64,000 nt of DNA from Stromatinia cepivora (Eukaryota > Ascomycota > Leotiomycetes > Helotiales > Sclerotiniaceae). The notes under the pieces are model-generated. The model searched no databases and was not told the origin of the DNA. It worked only from the letters and a program-made list of their open reading frames with translations. The number at the start of each line of letters is the position of its first letter. Position 1 is the first letter of the stretch. Position numbers and translations under genes: made by a program. Shown here in pieces: positions 13,710-23,944 of this stretch. The stretch is from the NCBI GenBank assembly GCA_014898415.1, contig RCTD01000003.1, positions 2,852,001 through 2,916,000 on the forward strand, written 5' to 3'.

Positions 13710-14006
13710 CTATAGATTAACTTTCTTTAATCGAACTTCTGAAACGATATTAATATAAAAACCAGAAATAAATACTATATTATTCAAGACCAAATCATTA
13801 TTAGGATAATTTTCTTTTTTGATGATCCCTTTGATAATACAAATCCTATATTCTAGGATTTGGAAATTAGAAATACCTATTTCTATAAAATCATTAGGAT
13901 TGGATAATCGATATCGATAATTATTCAGTAGAGATATATCGTTTACGATATATATAGCATTATAATTATCGAGCAAGATATTATTAAATAGATGATATAT
14001 TTTCAC
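13710..14006 (-). pseudogene. B1 aspartic protease-like fragment
   Basis: A 98-codon open stretch with LLDNYNAIYIVNDISLL, which resembles the copia protease start (LD.G...H..ND..L). It is followed at the usual spacing by LVLNNIVFISGFYINIVS, equivalent to the conserved L.DVLY.PGF..N.VS element. The canonical D-S/T-G triad is not intact (reads D-N-Y). The B2 equivalent at about 28317-28600 reads D-N-C. Upstream (14.0-15.5 kb) would be Gag, which is too eroded to recognise. Confidence 0.7.
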
Positions 14007-15523
14007 TATTATAGAGTATACCCTTGATTAATTGTATCGAGCATCCAAAATAGCAATATTGATTGAAGGTTCTGGAGGATCAATAAAACCTTTCATTTAT
14101 TTCCTTTTAATTTAATCAGAATGAAATTGCTTTTATGAATACAATCTTGCTCGATCTCTAATTGCTTATAGCTCGTTTTCGCTGAATACTTTTTTGAACA
14201 ATAGATTGGTTCTTCCAATAAGCGTTAACTTTATAGCTTTGTAATTATATATAATATAATTATAACCAATTCTATTATTCCATTTAGATTCGATTTTACA
14301 AGGACATTCCCAGATCTTCTTGATCCCCTGATTGCTTTCAGAATTGATACTCTTCTTATTCTTCTTAAATCTTTTATTATTTTAAAAAAAGATAAATATA
14401 GAATATACTTCTCTTTTAACTTTTGGAAAAATAGAATCCTGAAAGATTAATTCTCCAAAAACATTTCCGAATTACTTGAATAAGAGATTGAATAATCCGA
14501 ACTGATTATTCATCTCGATCTGTATAATCATAATATTTGCCTAGATTAAGAGTATCCTAATACCAATAGCTTATAAAAAAGTATTGATAACGATTTCATC
14601 TTATACCTCAATAATCTTATATACAAAAACTTTGATATAGATTATAATCCAATCCTTGTACTATTTGATAGAATCGATTCTACCGAATGAGGCTTGTATT
14701 AGAATAGACCAATATTCTTATAGTACTGCGAGCTTGACAATAGTTACCATAAATACAAACTTCTTTTTAAGTACATTAATAATCATCTTGAATAAAAGAA
14801 CTATAATACCCTGATTGAAAATAAATAACTTTATAAAATATACTTAATCAATTAACGATTCGATCCATTCGTAAACATCCCTAAAAGCTTTATAATTCTA
14901 TATATATTCTTATTATCAATATCGATACTTCAATTGAAGAGAAACAAATTTGAAGGAGATTTCTTGGAAAATGGTTGAAAGTAAAACAATAAATCTATTA
15001 AAAATAGATCCCAATATATTACCATCAAAATCTTTTATCTTTGTATCTCTATTAATATCTTCTCTAGATTGAATCACTACAAGATATTCCAAGAATTCCT
15101 TTTGGTATTAAATTTGTTTCTTTTGATTGTATTTGGCTTGAAAATCGATAACAGAAAATAAAATAGATAATTTGATTGAAAACCAATCAATCTAAATACA
15201 AATAAACTCACTCATCAAATCAGAACTTGAAATAAATATTGTTGATATAGAAACAAATAGATCGTTCTCTGGATTGACTGAATCCCAGATTCCTTGAACT
15301 TGACATTTATTTTTCAAATATAAATACCACTCCAGCCATTAAACATAAATTATAAAAAGAAGATCGTTTTCATCCTTTATTATATTGAATAAAGATAATT
15401 GAATTAATATGAATATTGAATTATAAATAAAATAGAAATAATATTTTAAAAATGATCCTTTAAGTATTTAATAATCATCGAATAGAAAATTATATAGATT
15501 TTAAGAACTACCAGGTTTATAAT

Positions 15524-15833
15524 TATTACGGAATAATATAATTACATAATATTTTCAGGGATCGTTGAATAAATAATATATATAATTGGTAAAGTAAAAG
15601 AATTGAATGATTTACCCTTAATTATATAAATCAAGAACTTATATATATAAAACAAATGAATAGTTATCTAACCGATATACACTTTAATTAAACTAGATCT
15701 TTATTTATTAGTATATCAGGATCATCTTATCAATTAATGGATTGATAAAGGCTAATAGATCCTTCATTCCGATTGGAAAGTATACGCTTTGATCCTTCAT
15801 AAGATACAGGGGATTGCGGGGCTTTCCGTGACA
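15524..15833 (-). repeat. B1 5' LTR (310 bp)
   Basis: Starts TATTACGG and ends CCGTGACA on the plus strand. The outer end (about 15.72-15.83 kb) keeps more G+C than the inner end. The target duplication ATAAT follows. An open frame at 15789-16064 runs across the LTR end into element E and is chimeric, not a gene. Confidence 0.92.
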
Positions 15834-16720
15834 ATAATCAATACAATATTAATCGAAATTATAATAATATACTTTATTGAAAATATAATAAAAGTATTAA
15901 ATATAATTATTTATCTTCAAAATAATGAAAAAGAAAATATTATTGATATTTTCGATAAAAATCTATTGATATTCGATATATTTCAAAATTTATTGATCTA
16001 TAAAAAATCAAGAAAAAAAGAAATCAATGATTTGATAGAAAATAATGTATTCGAAATTGTATAATAAATAAATACATTAGAAGGTATATAAATATTCAAA
16101 TCAAGATTCATTAATAAAATCAAAAACAAAGATATTAAGAAAATATTCCCAAAATTAAGATTTGTAGTTTAAATATAAAATAATATAGAAAAGAGAATAA
16201 TATTAATATAATTATTTATGATTCAATAAACAAATCAATATTGAATATTAAATATTATAATTATTCTATAATCAATTATATAAATAATTTTATATATTAA
16301 GGATATTATTTAAGTTTATATATAAACAGTATCCAATCTGATACGATTATTCTATATTTAATTATTCAGGGAAATAGGATTCCCAAAGGAAATACTACTA
16401 TAAATGATCAAATCATTATATAGTATATTAAAGACCGGAAATTATTAATTCAGTATTTACTATAATCATTATTTCATTATACTCCAAATAATCTAATCAA
16501 TTTACAATCCCTATTTAATATATACTAAACAAAAAAACGAAGCATGTAAAGTAATAGGATTTCAAACAAATGATATAATTATTATAACCAATAAAGTATT
16601 CGTAAATAAAGAACAAAAAGAATTCGAAAATGTAAAGTTTTTTATAAAGGATTAAGAAACTTTATTATTCAAGAATCCTTTCAAATTCAATAGAATTGTT
16701 AAATTTATAGATTATTTATA
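15834..16720 (+). pseudogene. Element E: Ty1/copia reverse transcriptase remnant
   Basis: Resumes element E to the right of B1. The plus strand encodes, in shifting frames, RKKEINDLIENNVFEIV followed by FKSRFINKIKNK and LRFVV. This is the N-terminal part of fungal copia RT (E..GL...GVF.V ... F.SRFVDEIK ... SRLVVQ). Further on come IIITNKVFVNKEQKEFEN and FKNPFKFNRIVKF near 16.57-16.70 kb. There are many TAA stops. RNase H and the 3' LTR are missing; the homology runs out at a minisatellite near 16.7 kb. Confidence 0.78.
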
Positions 16721-16850
16721 AATAATCTATTAATCTATAAATTATTTGTAGATAATCTATTAATCTATAAATTATTTGTAGATAATCTATTAATCTATAA
16801 ATAGATGAATAATTTATAAATAATTTATAAATAATCTATACAAAATAGAT
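16695..16850. repeat. Minisatellite, about 30-bp unit
   Basis: A unit containing TTATTTGTAGATAATCTATT and AATCTATAAA recurs about three times in tandem (best at 16701-16796), with decayed flanking copies (TAATTTATAAATAATCTAT) up to about 16.85 kb. It abuts the broken end of element E. Confidence 0.85.
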
Positions 16851-17435
16851 TATTTTAAAATCTCAATGAATAATCTATAGAATAGATAATTATTTTAATG
16901 GATAATCTACAGAGTGGATTATTTATGAGTATCTATAGGTTGCGGGTTATTTCTGTATAGTCTAGGTTTAAATAATTCTTTAGACATTCAATAGTTCTAT
17001 GACTTTTTGTAATGTTCTTTTCAAGGTTTCTTTTACTTTTATAATCTTGGTAATTCCTTGATTGATTATTTGTTATATTTTCTTTACCTGTTGTTTTTTT
17101 AATTGTTTTATTCTATATTGATTTTGTAAATCTTAAAAAAGAAATATAAAAGAATGAAATAATATTAATTTAAAAGATTAAAGAAGATGATATATCAAAT
17201 CAAAGTAATATTTTCGATATTCATGGTTTATTAAATAGAATTGTTGTAATTTAATAAATATCATTTTAAACACTTAAAAATATTAATTGAAAAAAGAAAT
17301 TAATATTTTTAAGAAAAATATCTATTTATAATAAAATAATAATATTTCAATAAATTTAAAGAAATTTCATATTTTCTTTATATTCTTTAATATAAAATTT
17401 ATAAATCATTATGAATCTTCAAATATTATACTCGA
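16851..17435. other. AT-rich spacer, no gene seen
   Basis: Low-complexity A+T-rich DNA between the two minisatellites. I see no conserved frame, LTR or terminal repeat. A slightly richer patch at about 16.90-16.97 kb (AGAGTGGATTATT, GGTTGCGGGTTATT) has no identifiable feature. Confidence 0.6.
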
Positions 17436-17568
17436 ATTCATATAATACTATTAATACTACGATCATATGATATTATTCGTATTACGATCATATAATATTA
17501 TTCGTACTACGATCATATGATATTATTCGTACTACGATCATATGATATTATTCGTACTACGATCGAAA
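17436..17568. repeat. Minisatellite, 25-bp unit, about five copies
   Basis: The unit TACTACGATCATATGATATT plus ATTCG recurs head to tail about five times, the first copies with single-base differences. Each unit holds the palindromic core ATCATATGAT. Just right of it (17580-17632) the phrase GTATTCAAATAAAGAA appears twice. Confidence 0.9.
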
Positions 17569-17810
17569 TCATCGATACAGGAGTATTCAAATAAAGAAAT
17601 CTAATTAATTGAATATCAGGGGTATTCAAATAAAGAACCTTTATAATATTAATCAAGATAATTGAAATGATGAATCTTTATTCAAATCGACGAATAAGAA
17701 TAGGATATTGATATATGAAAGAATTCGAAAAGAGTATATAGAAAGACTATACCCTTAATATTAAAGGTTAAGAATCTGAATCCGAATATTATTCAGTATT
17801 ATTAATTGTA

Positions 17811-19649
17811 AGTCAACTACCCCACATATGGGCCACCCCTGATATAGGCTATCTCCAAAAATATTATTACTCAACTTTTAAACTTTAATAATTTAATAAT
17901 TATTCAATTTCAATAAAATCGTTTATAGAATTATTTTCAATAGTACTAATAGAATTCTTCTCTTCAATTTCATAATTATCAATTTGAATTTATGTTTTCT
18001 TAATAGGTTTAATCTTTATAAATCTCGAATTCAAATTAGTTTTTATTTTTTTATTTTTCTTAAATATAATTTATTCTAATTTATATTCTAATTGTTTTAT
18101 TTGATATTTTGATTATATAATTATATAATCTTTAATATCAAAACTCTTTGTAATTTTGCAAAATAATAATCGATGAATTGGAAGATCGATTTTTTTTTTT
18201 GAATTATTATATATATATATATTTTCGAAGATCATTTGCTTTTTGAGGGGTTTTCTATAAAATAAAAAATAGATTTATAATCGATTGATATTGAAGATCA
18301 TTATTCAAAATAGCATTTTGAATTATAATTTTATTATTATTATTCTCAAACAATAATCGATTTATAAAAAGTTTAATATGGTTTTGAGATTATAAATCAG
18401 AAACTTTTTATTTAGATTTGATATTATGAATTGTTAAATCTTTTGTTCTCGTTTTTTGATAGTAAATAAGAAAGTTATATTTCTTAATTATTAAAGAATC
18501 CAATAAAGAATTTAATTTGTTGAAGTGATATTTGTAGTTATTTTTGAAAGATAAGAATATTGATAAATCTAATGATTGTAATATATATGATATATATAAT
18601 AATAGAAATAGAAGATGAATATTGTTTTTGAAATATTTAAGTATAAATTTAATGGTTTTATGATTTCTATGATTATTCAATGTGAATAGTTTGGTCTTTT
18701 TGGGTCGGGAAGGTGTAATTTGGGGAATGGGGGTCTTTTTCGGTTATTTGAGTTTTGTAGTATTTGTAGTCTATTTATTTTCTGTAATAGTGAATTCCTA
18801 ATCTTTATATAGAATAAGATTTGTAGGAAACCATTATTGTTGTATATATTTTCCTTTGAAAATAATAAATGGTTTGAGTATCTAATTTGTTATTGAACTG
18901 TATTTAATAAAAGAGGTCCAAATTCTTGAATTAAATTGTTTTTTTTTTGAATAAAACGATGTTCTGAATTTTCTATAATTAAATCATTTAAATCTTGATT
19001 TTCTATAATACTAGTTTTATTTATATTCTATCGATTTTCGGATTTAATATATTTAATCGAGGGTAAATCGAGTTTTCTAAACTATTTGTTCATAATTTCA
19101 TCAATAGTATTCGAAATATATGCAGAATCGATCCGATATTGTTTTTTAGTCTGAATTTCAGGATTCCTATATAAGAAATTCTATATCCATTATTTTTTAA
19201 ATAAAGAATCATTTTTTCTTATATCAAAAAGCCTTTCGTTAATTTTATGAATTTGATGATGAATTGGATTAATACTTAAGGATTTCTATATTAATATTCA
19301 ATTTGCTAATCGTTTTTTGTGAATCGAAACTATCTTTTGTATATATTTATAATCTTTTTGATATAATTGATAATCATTCATTCGATTCTGAATTGTAATT
19401 TGTAATATTTTATAAATTAAAATAACTTTCTGTTCCGAAATTCCATTTATAATTGTATTTAAAGCTATTATTAAATTATCTTTGATATAATTCTACAGTA
19501 TAATATAAATAATGATACTTCAAAATTTCAGATCAATTGATTCAATGATTGTTGAATTATTAAAGATTTAAAAGGGTTGGTTGCTTGAAGCGATATGATT
19601 TTTTGAGGTGATCTATATCAGAGGTGACTCATATATGAGGTAGTTGACT
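17811..19649 (-). mobile_element. F1: Fot1/pogo-type DNA transposon, 1.84 kb
   Basis: Terminal inverted repeats of about 50 bp start AGTCAACTACCCCACATATG on the left. The right end, reverse-complemented, reads AGTCAACTACCTCATATATG, differing by transitions. TA dinucleotides flank both ends (17809-17810 and 19650-19651), the target duplication of Tc1/mariner-class elements. Length and AGTCAA-type termini fit the Fot1 family of ascomycetes. A broken pogo-type transposase lies inside on the minus strand. Confidence 0.92.
17900..19530 (-). pseudogene. F1 Fot1/pogo transposase (DDE superfamily), RIP-inactivated
   Basis: Cut-and-paste transposase remnant on the minus strand. The N-terminal part near 19.3-19.5 kb gives ALNTIINGISEQKVILIYKI then LANWI-like sequence, a pipsqueak/CENP-B-type helix-turn-helix as in Fot1. 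The longest open piece, 18680-18408, contains NNIHLLFLLLYISYILQSLD and FLIYYQKTRTKDLTIHNIKS. These match the segment around the second and third catalytic acidic residues of pogo-type transposases (NNI.LLFLP.H.SH.LQPLD). His/Pro-to-Tyr/Leu changes and numerous TAA/TAG stops make it inactive. Its internal terminal repeats remain recognisable. Confidence 0.85.
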
Positions 19650-20735
19650 TATACAATATAATAACCTTATACAACTCTATATTATTATTATAACTTTATA
19701 ATTGCTTATTCCATTATAGTCTCCGAGTCACTACTTCTAATTTATAAAGTTTATCACCTTTAAATATATGATCTCCAATAAGAATATAAGGAAATTATAA
19801 AGAAGCATTTTATTTTTTTTTATCAAAAAATCCAATTGTCTCTAAAAAAAAAGAGGTATAATTGATATACTATTGTTGTTATTGAATAATAAATAACTCT
19901 CATTAATCACTTTATTTTGATTTGTTTAAAGAATTAGAATCTATGGAAGATGAAGAGTTATATAATGGTATATACCGAAGCATTAACGCGAACACTAATG
20001 GGCATATAATCCTTATCATCCTTATCATCCTTACCATACATGTAATTCATATTCCGACAATAATATATATATATAGATCGATTAGATTTATTTAATCAAT
20101 TTGATCTAATTAGTCTAATTGATCATATTGATTATATTATTTTTATTATTCGGAATGAATATATTCTATATATACATGAATATATATATATAGGCCTTTA
20201 TATTACTTCAAATACGTGACCTTCAACAGATTATAAAGTCTGAAAAGCTCTAAAACAATTATAATCACGAAAAAAACAATTATATGATCAAAACTCTCTA
20301 CTATTTAAAGTCGATACGAACCCTAATCATTATTATACATCATCGTATATTGATATTATATTGAATACTATCAAAACTACTATTATATATCGATATAATA
20401 TCGAAGTTACCCCTCTTTTCAAGTATCTCGCTTAATATATATTCTATATATATATATTATATATCATTGTATATCAATATTATATCGAATATAATCAAAA
20501 CTATTATTATATATCGATATAATATCGAATACTATATATAATATCGAAGATATTCTTCTTTTCAAACATCTCGTTTAATATATATCAATTATATATTATA
20601 TATTCTATATATATATATATGAATACTATAAAAGAACCATATACGAATACTCAAATATATATATATTATATTCGAAACCATTTATTCGAATCGAAAAAGC
20701 ATTTATTCGAGAGTCGATCATGGCGTACTAATTAG
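19650..20735. other. AT-rich spacer between F1 and the gene island
   Basis: No coding sequence recognised. It holds a short tandem phrase (TTATCATCC, 20016-20034), poly-TA tracts and a local duplication described separately. The transition to normal base composition occurs over about 20.70-20.75 kb. Confidence 0.7.
20333..20590. repeat. Imperfect tandem duplication, unit about 125 bp
   Basis: Two adjacent copies (about 20333-20455 and 20460-20590) share the order ATCGTATATTGATATTATAT, ACTATCAAAACTACTATTAT, ATCGATATAATATCGAA, then CTTTTCAA.TATCTCG.TTAATA. They differ largely by transitions and small AT indels. Confidence 0.75.
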
Positions 20736-21534
20736 CACCAGCTAGTTCTCCTTGATCAGCTAGCTTGTATACGTGCGGCTTTGTTTCGCTACGATCCACC
20801 CCTTGGTTTCTGTGTTAAATATCTCCATGGTCGTATATTCGACTTCAAGCCAGAATCGTTCTCTGTGCTTGTTGCTCCTACACGCGAATTCTGGATGCAT
20901 GTGTTAGAATCCAAAATCAAAGCGACTTTTCAAAATGAAGGTGATATGATCGGGTGGGAGGATGATGCGGAGACGGTTGGCCCTGTTGCTTTGACAGCTA
21001 AGCAATCTCTTTTACGTGCAACCCCACACATAATGCCACCAGAGAGTACTGAGATGTCTCTCTACCGTCTTGTTCTTGAGCATGGTGACTTTGGCATCCA
21101 TAATATATCAATCACTAAGGACGAGAATGGTAAACCTCTCGTTACATCTTTATACGACTGGGAGACTTCATGTATCGTCCCGGTACTTCTATCCGATCCT
21201 TTGGTGGCAGCTGGTCCGGTCGATTTGATAACAGATAAAAATGGGGGACCATCTGTCACTCGAATACCAAAAGACTCGACTTTAATGGACCTTGAAATGT
21301 ACGCAATGTGGGTATAGCATTATATTAAGGTAAGTTGTCTATCAATAACAGGCGCAATTGTTACAGAAGCTTTACAATGAGGCACCTGATTACGAAACTG
21401 CAATCAGAGCCGGAAAGGATGTGCGCTACCTGTGGTTTGCATTACGAGACTGGCGTGGGGGTAATTCGGAAGAATTTTTTGGTGGCCTCGGAGCATGGGC
21501 AGAGAAGCGAATGAAGGAACTTGGTGTTTTTTGA
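20736..21534 (+). pseudogene. Aminoglycoside-phosphotransferase-like kinase gene, 5'-truncated
   Basis: C-lobe of a fungal APH/phosphotransferase-family protein. The open frame from 20736 to 21317 contains LEHGDFGIHN (catalytic loop, HGD..H.N) and SLYDWETSCIVPVLLSDP (the DWE metal-binding motif). After a short intron the frame continues from 21367 (KLYNEAPDY...) to TGA at 21532-21534. The family phosphorylates small molecules with ATP; the substrate is unknown here. The N-lobe with the P-loop and catalytic Lys is absent: upstream of 20736 the frame closes at a TAG inside a branch-point-like TACTAATTAG, so an earlier exon is missing, cut off at the AT-rich boundary. The intron is ambiguous. 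GTATAG at 21312 avoids a stop. The better donor GTAAGT at 21330 would leave an in-frame TAG at 21315. Probably a broken gene. The minus frame 21062-21259 is its shadow. Confidence 0.82.
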
Positions 21535-21611
21535 ACTGTGTATAGAGGTGAAAAGACTAGATTGTTTTATTTCTAACTTGAGATTATAAAATATACTGAA
21601 ATCGAGTTAGA

Positions 21612-21972
21612 AAATATGAAGTCTATTTATTCATATCACAACAGTGTAACTAGTAACATGTGATTGGTTGGAACCTTGGATGTCAGGTGAGTCAGTTACA
21701 ATCTTGTCTACTCCTCCTAACTGGTGGGCTTGTTTAATTAGCTCGTTTCGTTCAATGGGTTGGATGGGGAATTCGGATAATCTTTTAGCAATGTCTGGAA
21801 GTAGTCCTACTAGTAGTCTCTCCCTTCGAATGGAGTTGTTCTACGCTCTCGTATGACCTTCCGACTGTTCATCCGTCGGTTGACCTTCGGTCATAAGAGG
21901 TTGTTGGATGGTGGTTTCTTGTTGTTGTGCCAAGCGAAGTATGAGTTCCTTGAGCTCGTTGATTTGTTGCAT
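21612..21972 (-). pseudogene. Possible retroelement Gag-like fragment, unrecognised
   Basis: The minus strand from an ATG at 21972 reads MQQINELKELILRLAQQQ, a Gln-rich coiled-coil-like start. It continues to a TAG at about 21840 and, in the same frame, on to a TGA near 21612 through [19 protein letters not shown] and [12 protein letters not shown]. Only one stop interrupts about 120 codons, and codon composition looks coding. N-terminal Gln-rich coiled coils are common in fungal retrotransposon Gag, but no capsid or zinc-knuckle motif is visible, so the assignment is tentative. Plus-strand frames here (21668-21856, 21853-22056) look non-coding. Confidence 0.35.
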
Positions 21973-21984
21973 CGGAAACTGCTC

Positions 21985-22395
21985 ACCAAAGTACTAGTCG
22001 TACGTAGTCAGAAACAGCGAGAGGAAAATTACTGTAAGAAAGTACGATTGGAATAGAAGGGGTTTCTCATAAAATGTATTTTAGGGGTACGAACTGGACT
22101 CTTAGAATGATTTTGCTCTAGGAGTACTTAGGTAGCTACCGATCATAAATTGCCAAAACTACCGAAGCAAGTACAAATCGGACTCCGTGGTGGTATCAAT
22201 CTTAGAATAAAGTAAGGAACCTGATAATAAAAAAATGTATATAGTGTTATTACAAATTATATTAGACCGATATATTATTGAAAGTATTCGTGCTATCAAA
22301 TTCTTATTTTTCCGATTTCCTAAACAATTATATATTGATTAAGCTCTCTCAATACCGATCCTTTGATTAACCCTCTTCTGTATGCTCAATTTCAG
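21985..22395. other. Non-coding stretch in the island
   Basis: Mixed composition, with an A+T-rich patch at about 22.23-22.35 kb. The phrase TGGTGGTATCAATC at about 22188-22201 faintly resembles an initiator-tRNA primer-binding site, but no LTR end sits beside it. Near its right end GATTAAC and TTTCAG form a plausible intron end for the exon at 22396. Confidence 0.5.
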
Positions 22396-22665
22396 GACTG
22401 CCTAAATCAGCTTGGATGTACAACAGCCTTTCAAGAAAGGCTCACCAGCTATTGTTCTCGTCGTGGGACAGCAAAATATAGTCGATTGTAAGTGAACAAC
22501 AATATCTCGAAAGAAATATTATTCTACTAATTCATTGTTTGTTTCCCACGGAAGCTGTTCGTGATCAGGTCATAAGACACAAAGCAAATTCGGGTGTATA
22601 CAATGGGGCTTATTTTAGCGAACGAGTGGGGTTTGATGTTGGATCTGCTGCTTTCGAGCGTCCTT
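22396..22665 (+). pseudogene. DUF3435/FluG-type putative tyrosine recombinase, C-terminal fragment
   Basis: Two exon-like pieces. 22396-22487 encodes DCLNQLGCTTAFQERL then LTSYCSRRGTAK. After a GTAAGT donor (22488) and a CTACTAAT branch site (22524-22531), about 22545-22665 encodes TEAVRDQVIRHKANSGVYN then GAYFSERVGFDV and AAFERPS. The RRG...RDQVIRH...S.VY..AY pattern is that of fungal DUF3435 proteins (often annotated FluG-domain), related to the tyrosine recombinases of Starship elements. By analogy RR could be the second catalytic box and one Tyr of VYNGAY the nucleophile. The catalytic and N-terminal domains are missing upstream. The splice phases do not join cleanly, so it is probably a dead remnant. 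Overlapping minus frames 22527-22955 and 22615-22971 are rejected as shadows. Confidence 0.55.
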
Positions 22666-23944
22666 CTGGCTTTTGGTGTAAGAAAGTGGTCCGGGGCAGG
22701 GGTGGCCCGAAAGTAGGGCAGTCGACTTATGAATGATAGCGGATCTAATGGGTCTAGTGGGCTGCTGGTGATTCGGTATTTGAAGCGTATAGGAGATAGA
22801 TTCGAAGATGCTAAAGTTATTGGTAGAATGATGATAATTAAGGAAAGGGCAATAAAAATAAGTGCGAGCTGAGGGGAAACTGATGGAAAGGCCAGAGTTG
22901 GCGTATTTCTTCGACTCGTATTCTTTGGCTGCGAACAGTCTTTCCAAGATGGCAAGTAGTGGCGAGTTCACGACAGAGCAGGGATTTGGTTGCTTGATAT
23001 GTTTGAATGGCGGTAAACTGATGAAAGATATAAATAATATCGTGAAGCCATGAATAAAGGTTGGAGAAGGAATAAAACTGGTAGCTCATAACTGGGAGAA
23101 AAATCAGAACACTTAGATGGTCACCTAACAAGCCTGATAACAGGATTCATGAATCTTAGGGAAACAGGAATTTGTGCACTTTAATCTTTTCTTGTACAAG
23201 ATCCCGTGTCGGCACTCCATTGCATCTGTAAGCTTTCATTGACAGATTACACTTTGATATTGCGGGGCCCCGGTATGTACTTCCTGGAGCATCACATACA
23301 AATTTTTGCGGTGCGAGTTAAACGGATTGGAAGTACCACAATCTTTTCAGTAGGGATCTTGTCACTGAGGAGGCTTTCCCAGTTTTTAAGGATCAAAAGT
23401 TTGTGACAACGGTAGACACATCCGTGGATTGATGCAACAATCACCGTGATAACCATGAACCACGATAGTGATCCACCAAATCCGAGTCATCCTTCGCATC
23501 AACACATTAAACTATTTCGTTAACTCGATGAACTTCATTAATACTGTACGCAGAGTCTCAATCTCATCCATACCGATAAGAGAAAAGGTTTAAGAGCCCT
23601 GGTATTCACCGTCAACGCAATCTCGCCCGAATTCGATGAAATTTACATGCCTGTACTGCGGAGTATGGTAAACTTGGACTCAGCACTGTTAACCCTGACT
23701 AAGGGTGTGTGTGTGACGATTATTGTATCTTACAACAGTGAAATTACCCCTTGTTTCCTATTTTAGCGGTCTTTCTCCTCAGAACCCCTTGCAATCTATC
23801 ATTATCCACCAAACAAAAAAAGCCGCCAGACAAGAATAGTGAAGGGCATTTTAGCCCAAATTGATATCAATCTATTCCACTAACCTTTCAAGCCTTTCTC
23901 CATCCAGTGCTTTAATACCAAATATCAAATACCGTTGATTTTCA
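22666..23944. other. Island DNA without a recognised gene
   Basis: Ordinary base composition and several medium open frames on both strands (for example 22862-23053 plus, 23206-23406 plus, 22838-23131 minus), none with a domain I recognise. A plus-strand run at about 23.59-23.74 kb reads RALVFTVNAISPEFDEIYMP, which looks coding-like, but I cannot place it. The last 150 bases probably hold the 3' UTR of the minus-strand phosphodiesterase gene. Confidence 0.5.

Larger units (their letters stand above)
7571..15833 (-). mobile_element. B1: full-length Ty1/copia retrotransposon, 8.26 kb
   Basis: Bounded by 310-bp LTRs (7571-7880 and 15524-15833) and the target duplication ATAAT (7566-7570 and 15834-15838). 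LTR ends form an 8-bp inverted terminus (TGTCACGG / CCGTGACA, variably mutated). The coding strand is minus: a Gag region at about 14.1-15.5 kb, protease at 13.7-14.0 kb, integrase at about 12.5-13.7 kb, a linker domain at 12.1-12.5 kb, and RT/RNase H at about 9.8-11.5 kb. Between the RNase H end and the 3' LTR lies an extra block of about 1.9 kb with plus-strand (antisense) open frames. At 8.26 kb it is long for a copia element, which this block explains. It is inserted in copia element E. Confidence 0.93.

Noticed and set aside
15789..16064. 91-codon plus-strand frame
   Set aside because: It starts inside the B1 LTR and runs across the TSD into element E; a chimera created by the insertion, not a gene. 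Only the part after 15834 is meaningful, as copia RT.
17436..17568. Possible CRISPR-like array
   Set aside because: Units are contiguous with no spacers and the genome is fungal; it is a minisatellite.
22180..22205. TGGTATCA primer-binding-site-like string
   Set aside because: No LTR end next to it and no matching second LTR, so not evidence of a retrotransposon by itself.
22527..22971. Two overlapping minus-strand frames of 142 and 118 codons with hydrophobic stretches
   Set aside because: They overlap each other and the plus-strand recombinase exon in different frames, and neither shows a recognisable domain. I take them as chance frames in normal-G+C DNA.
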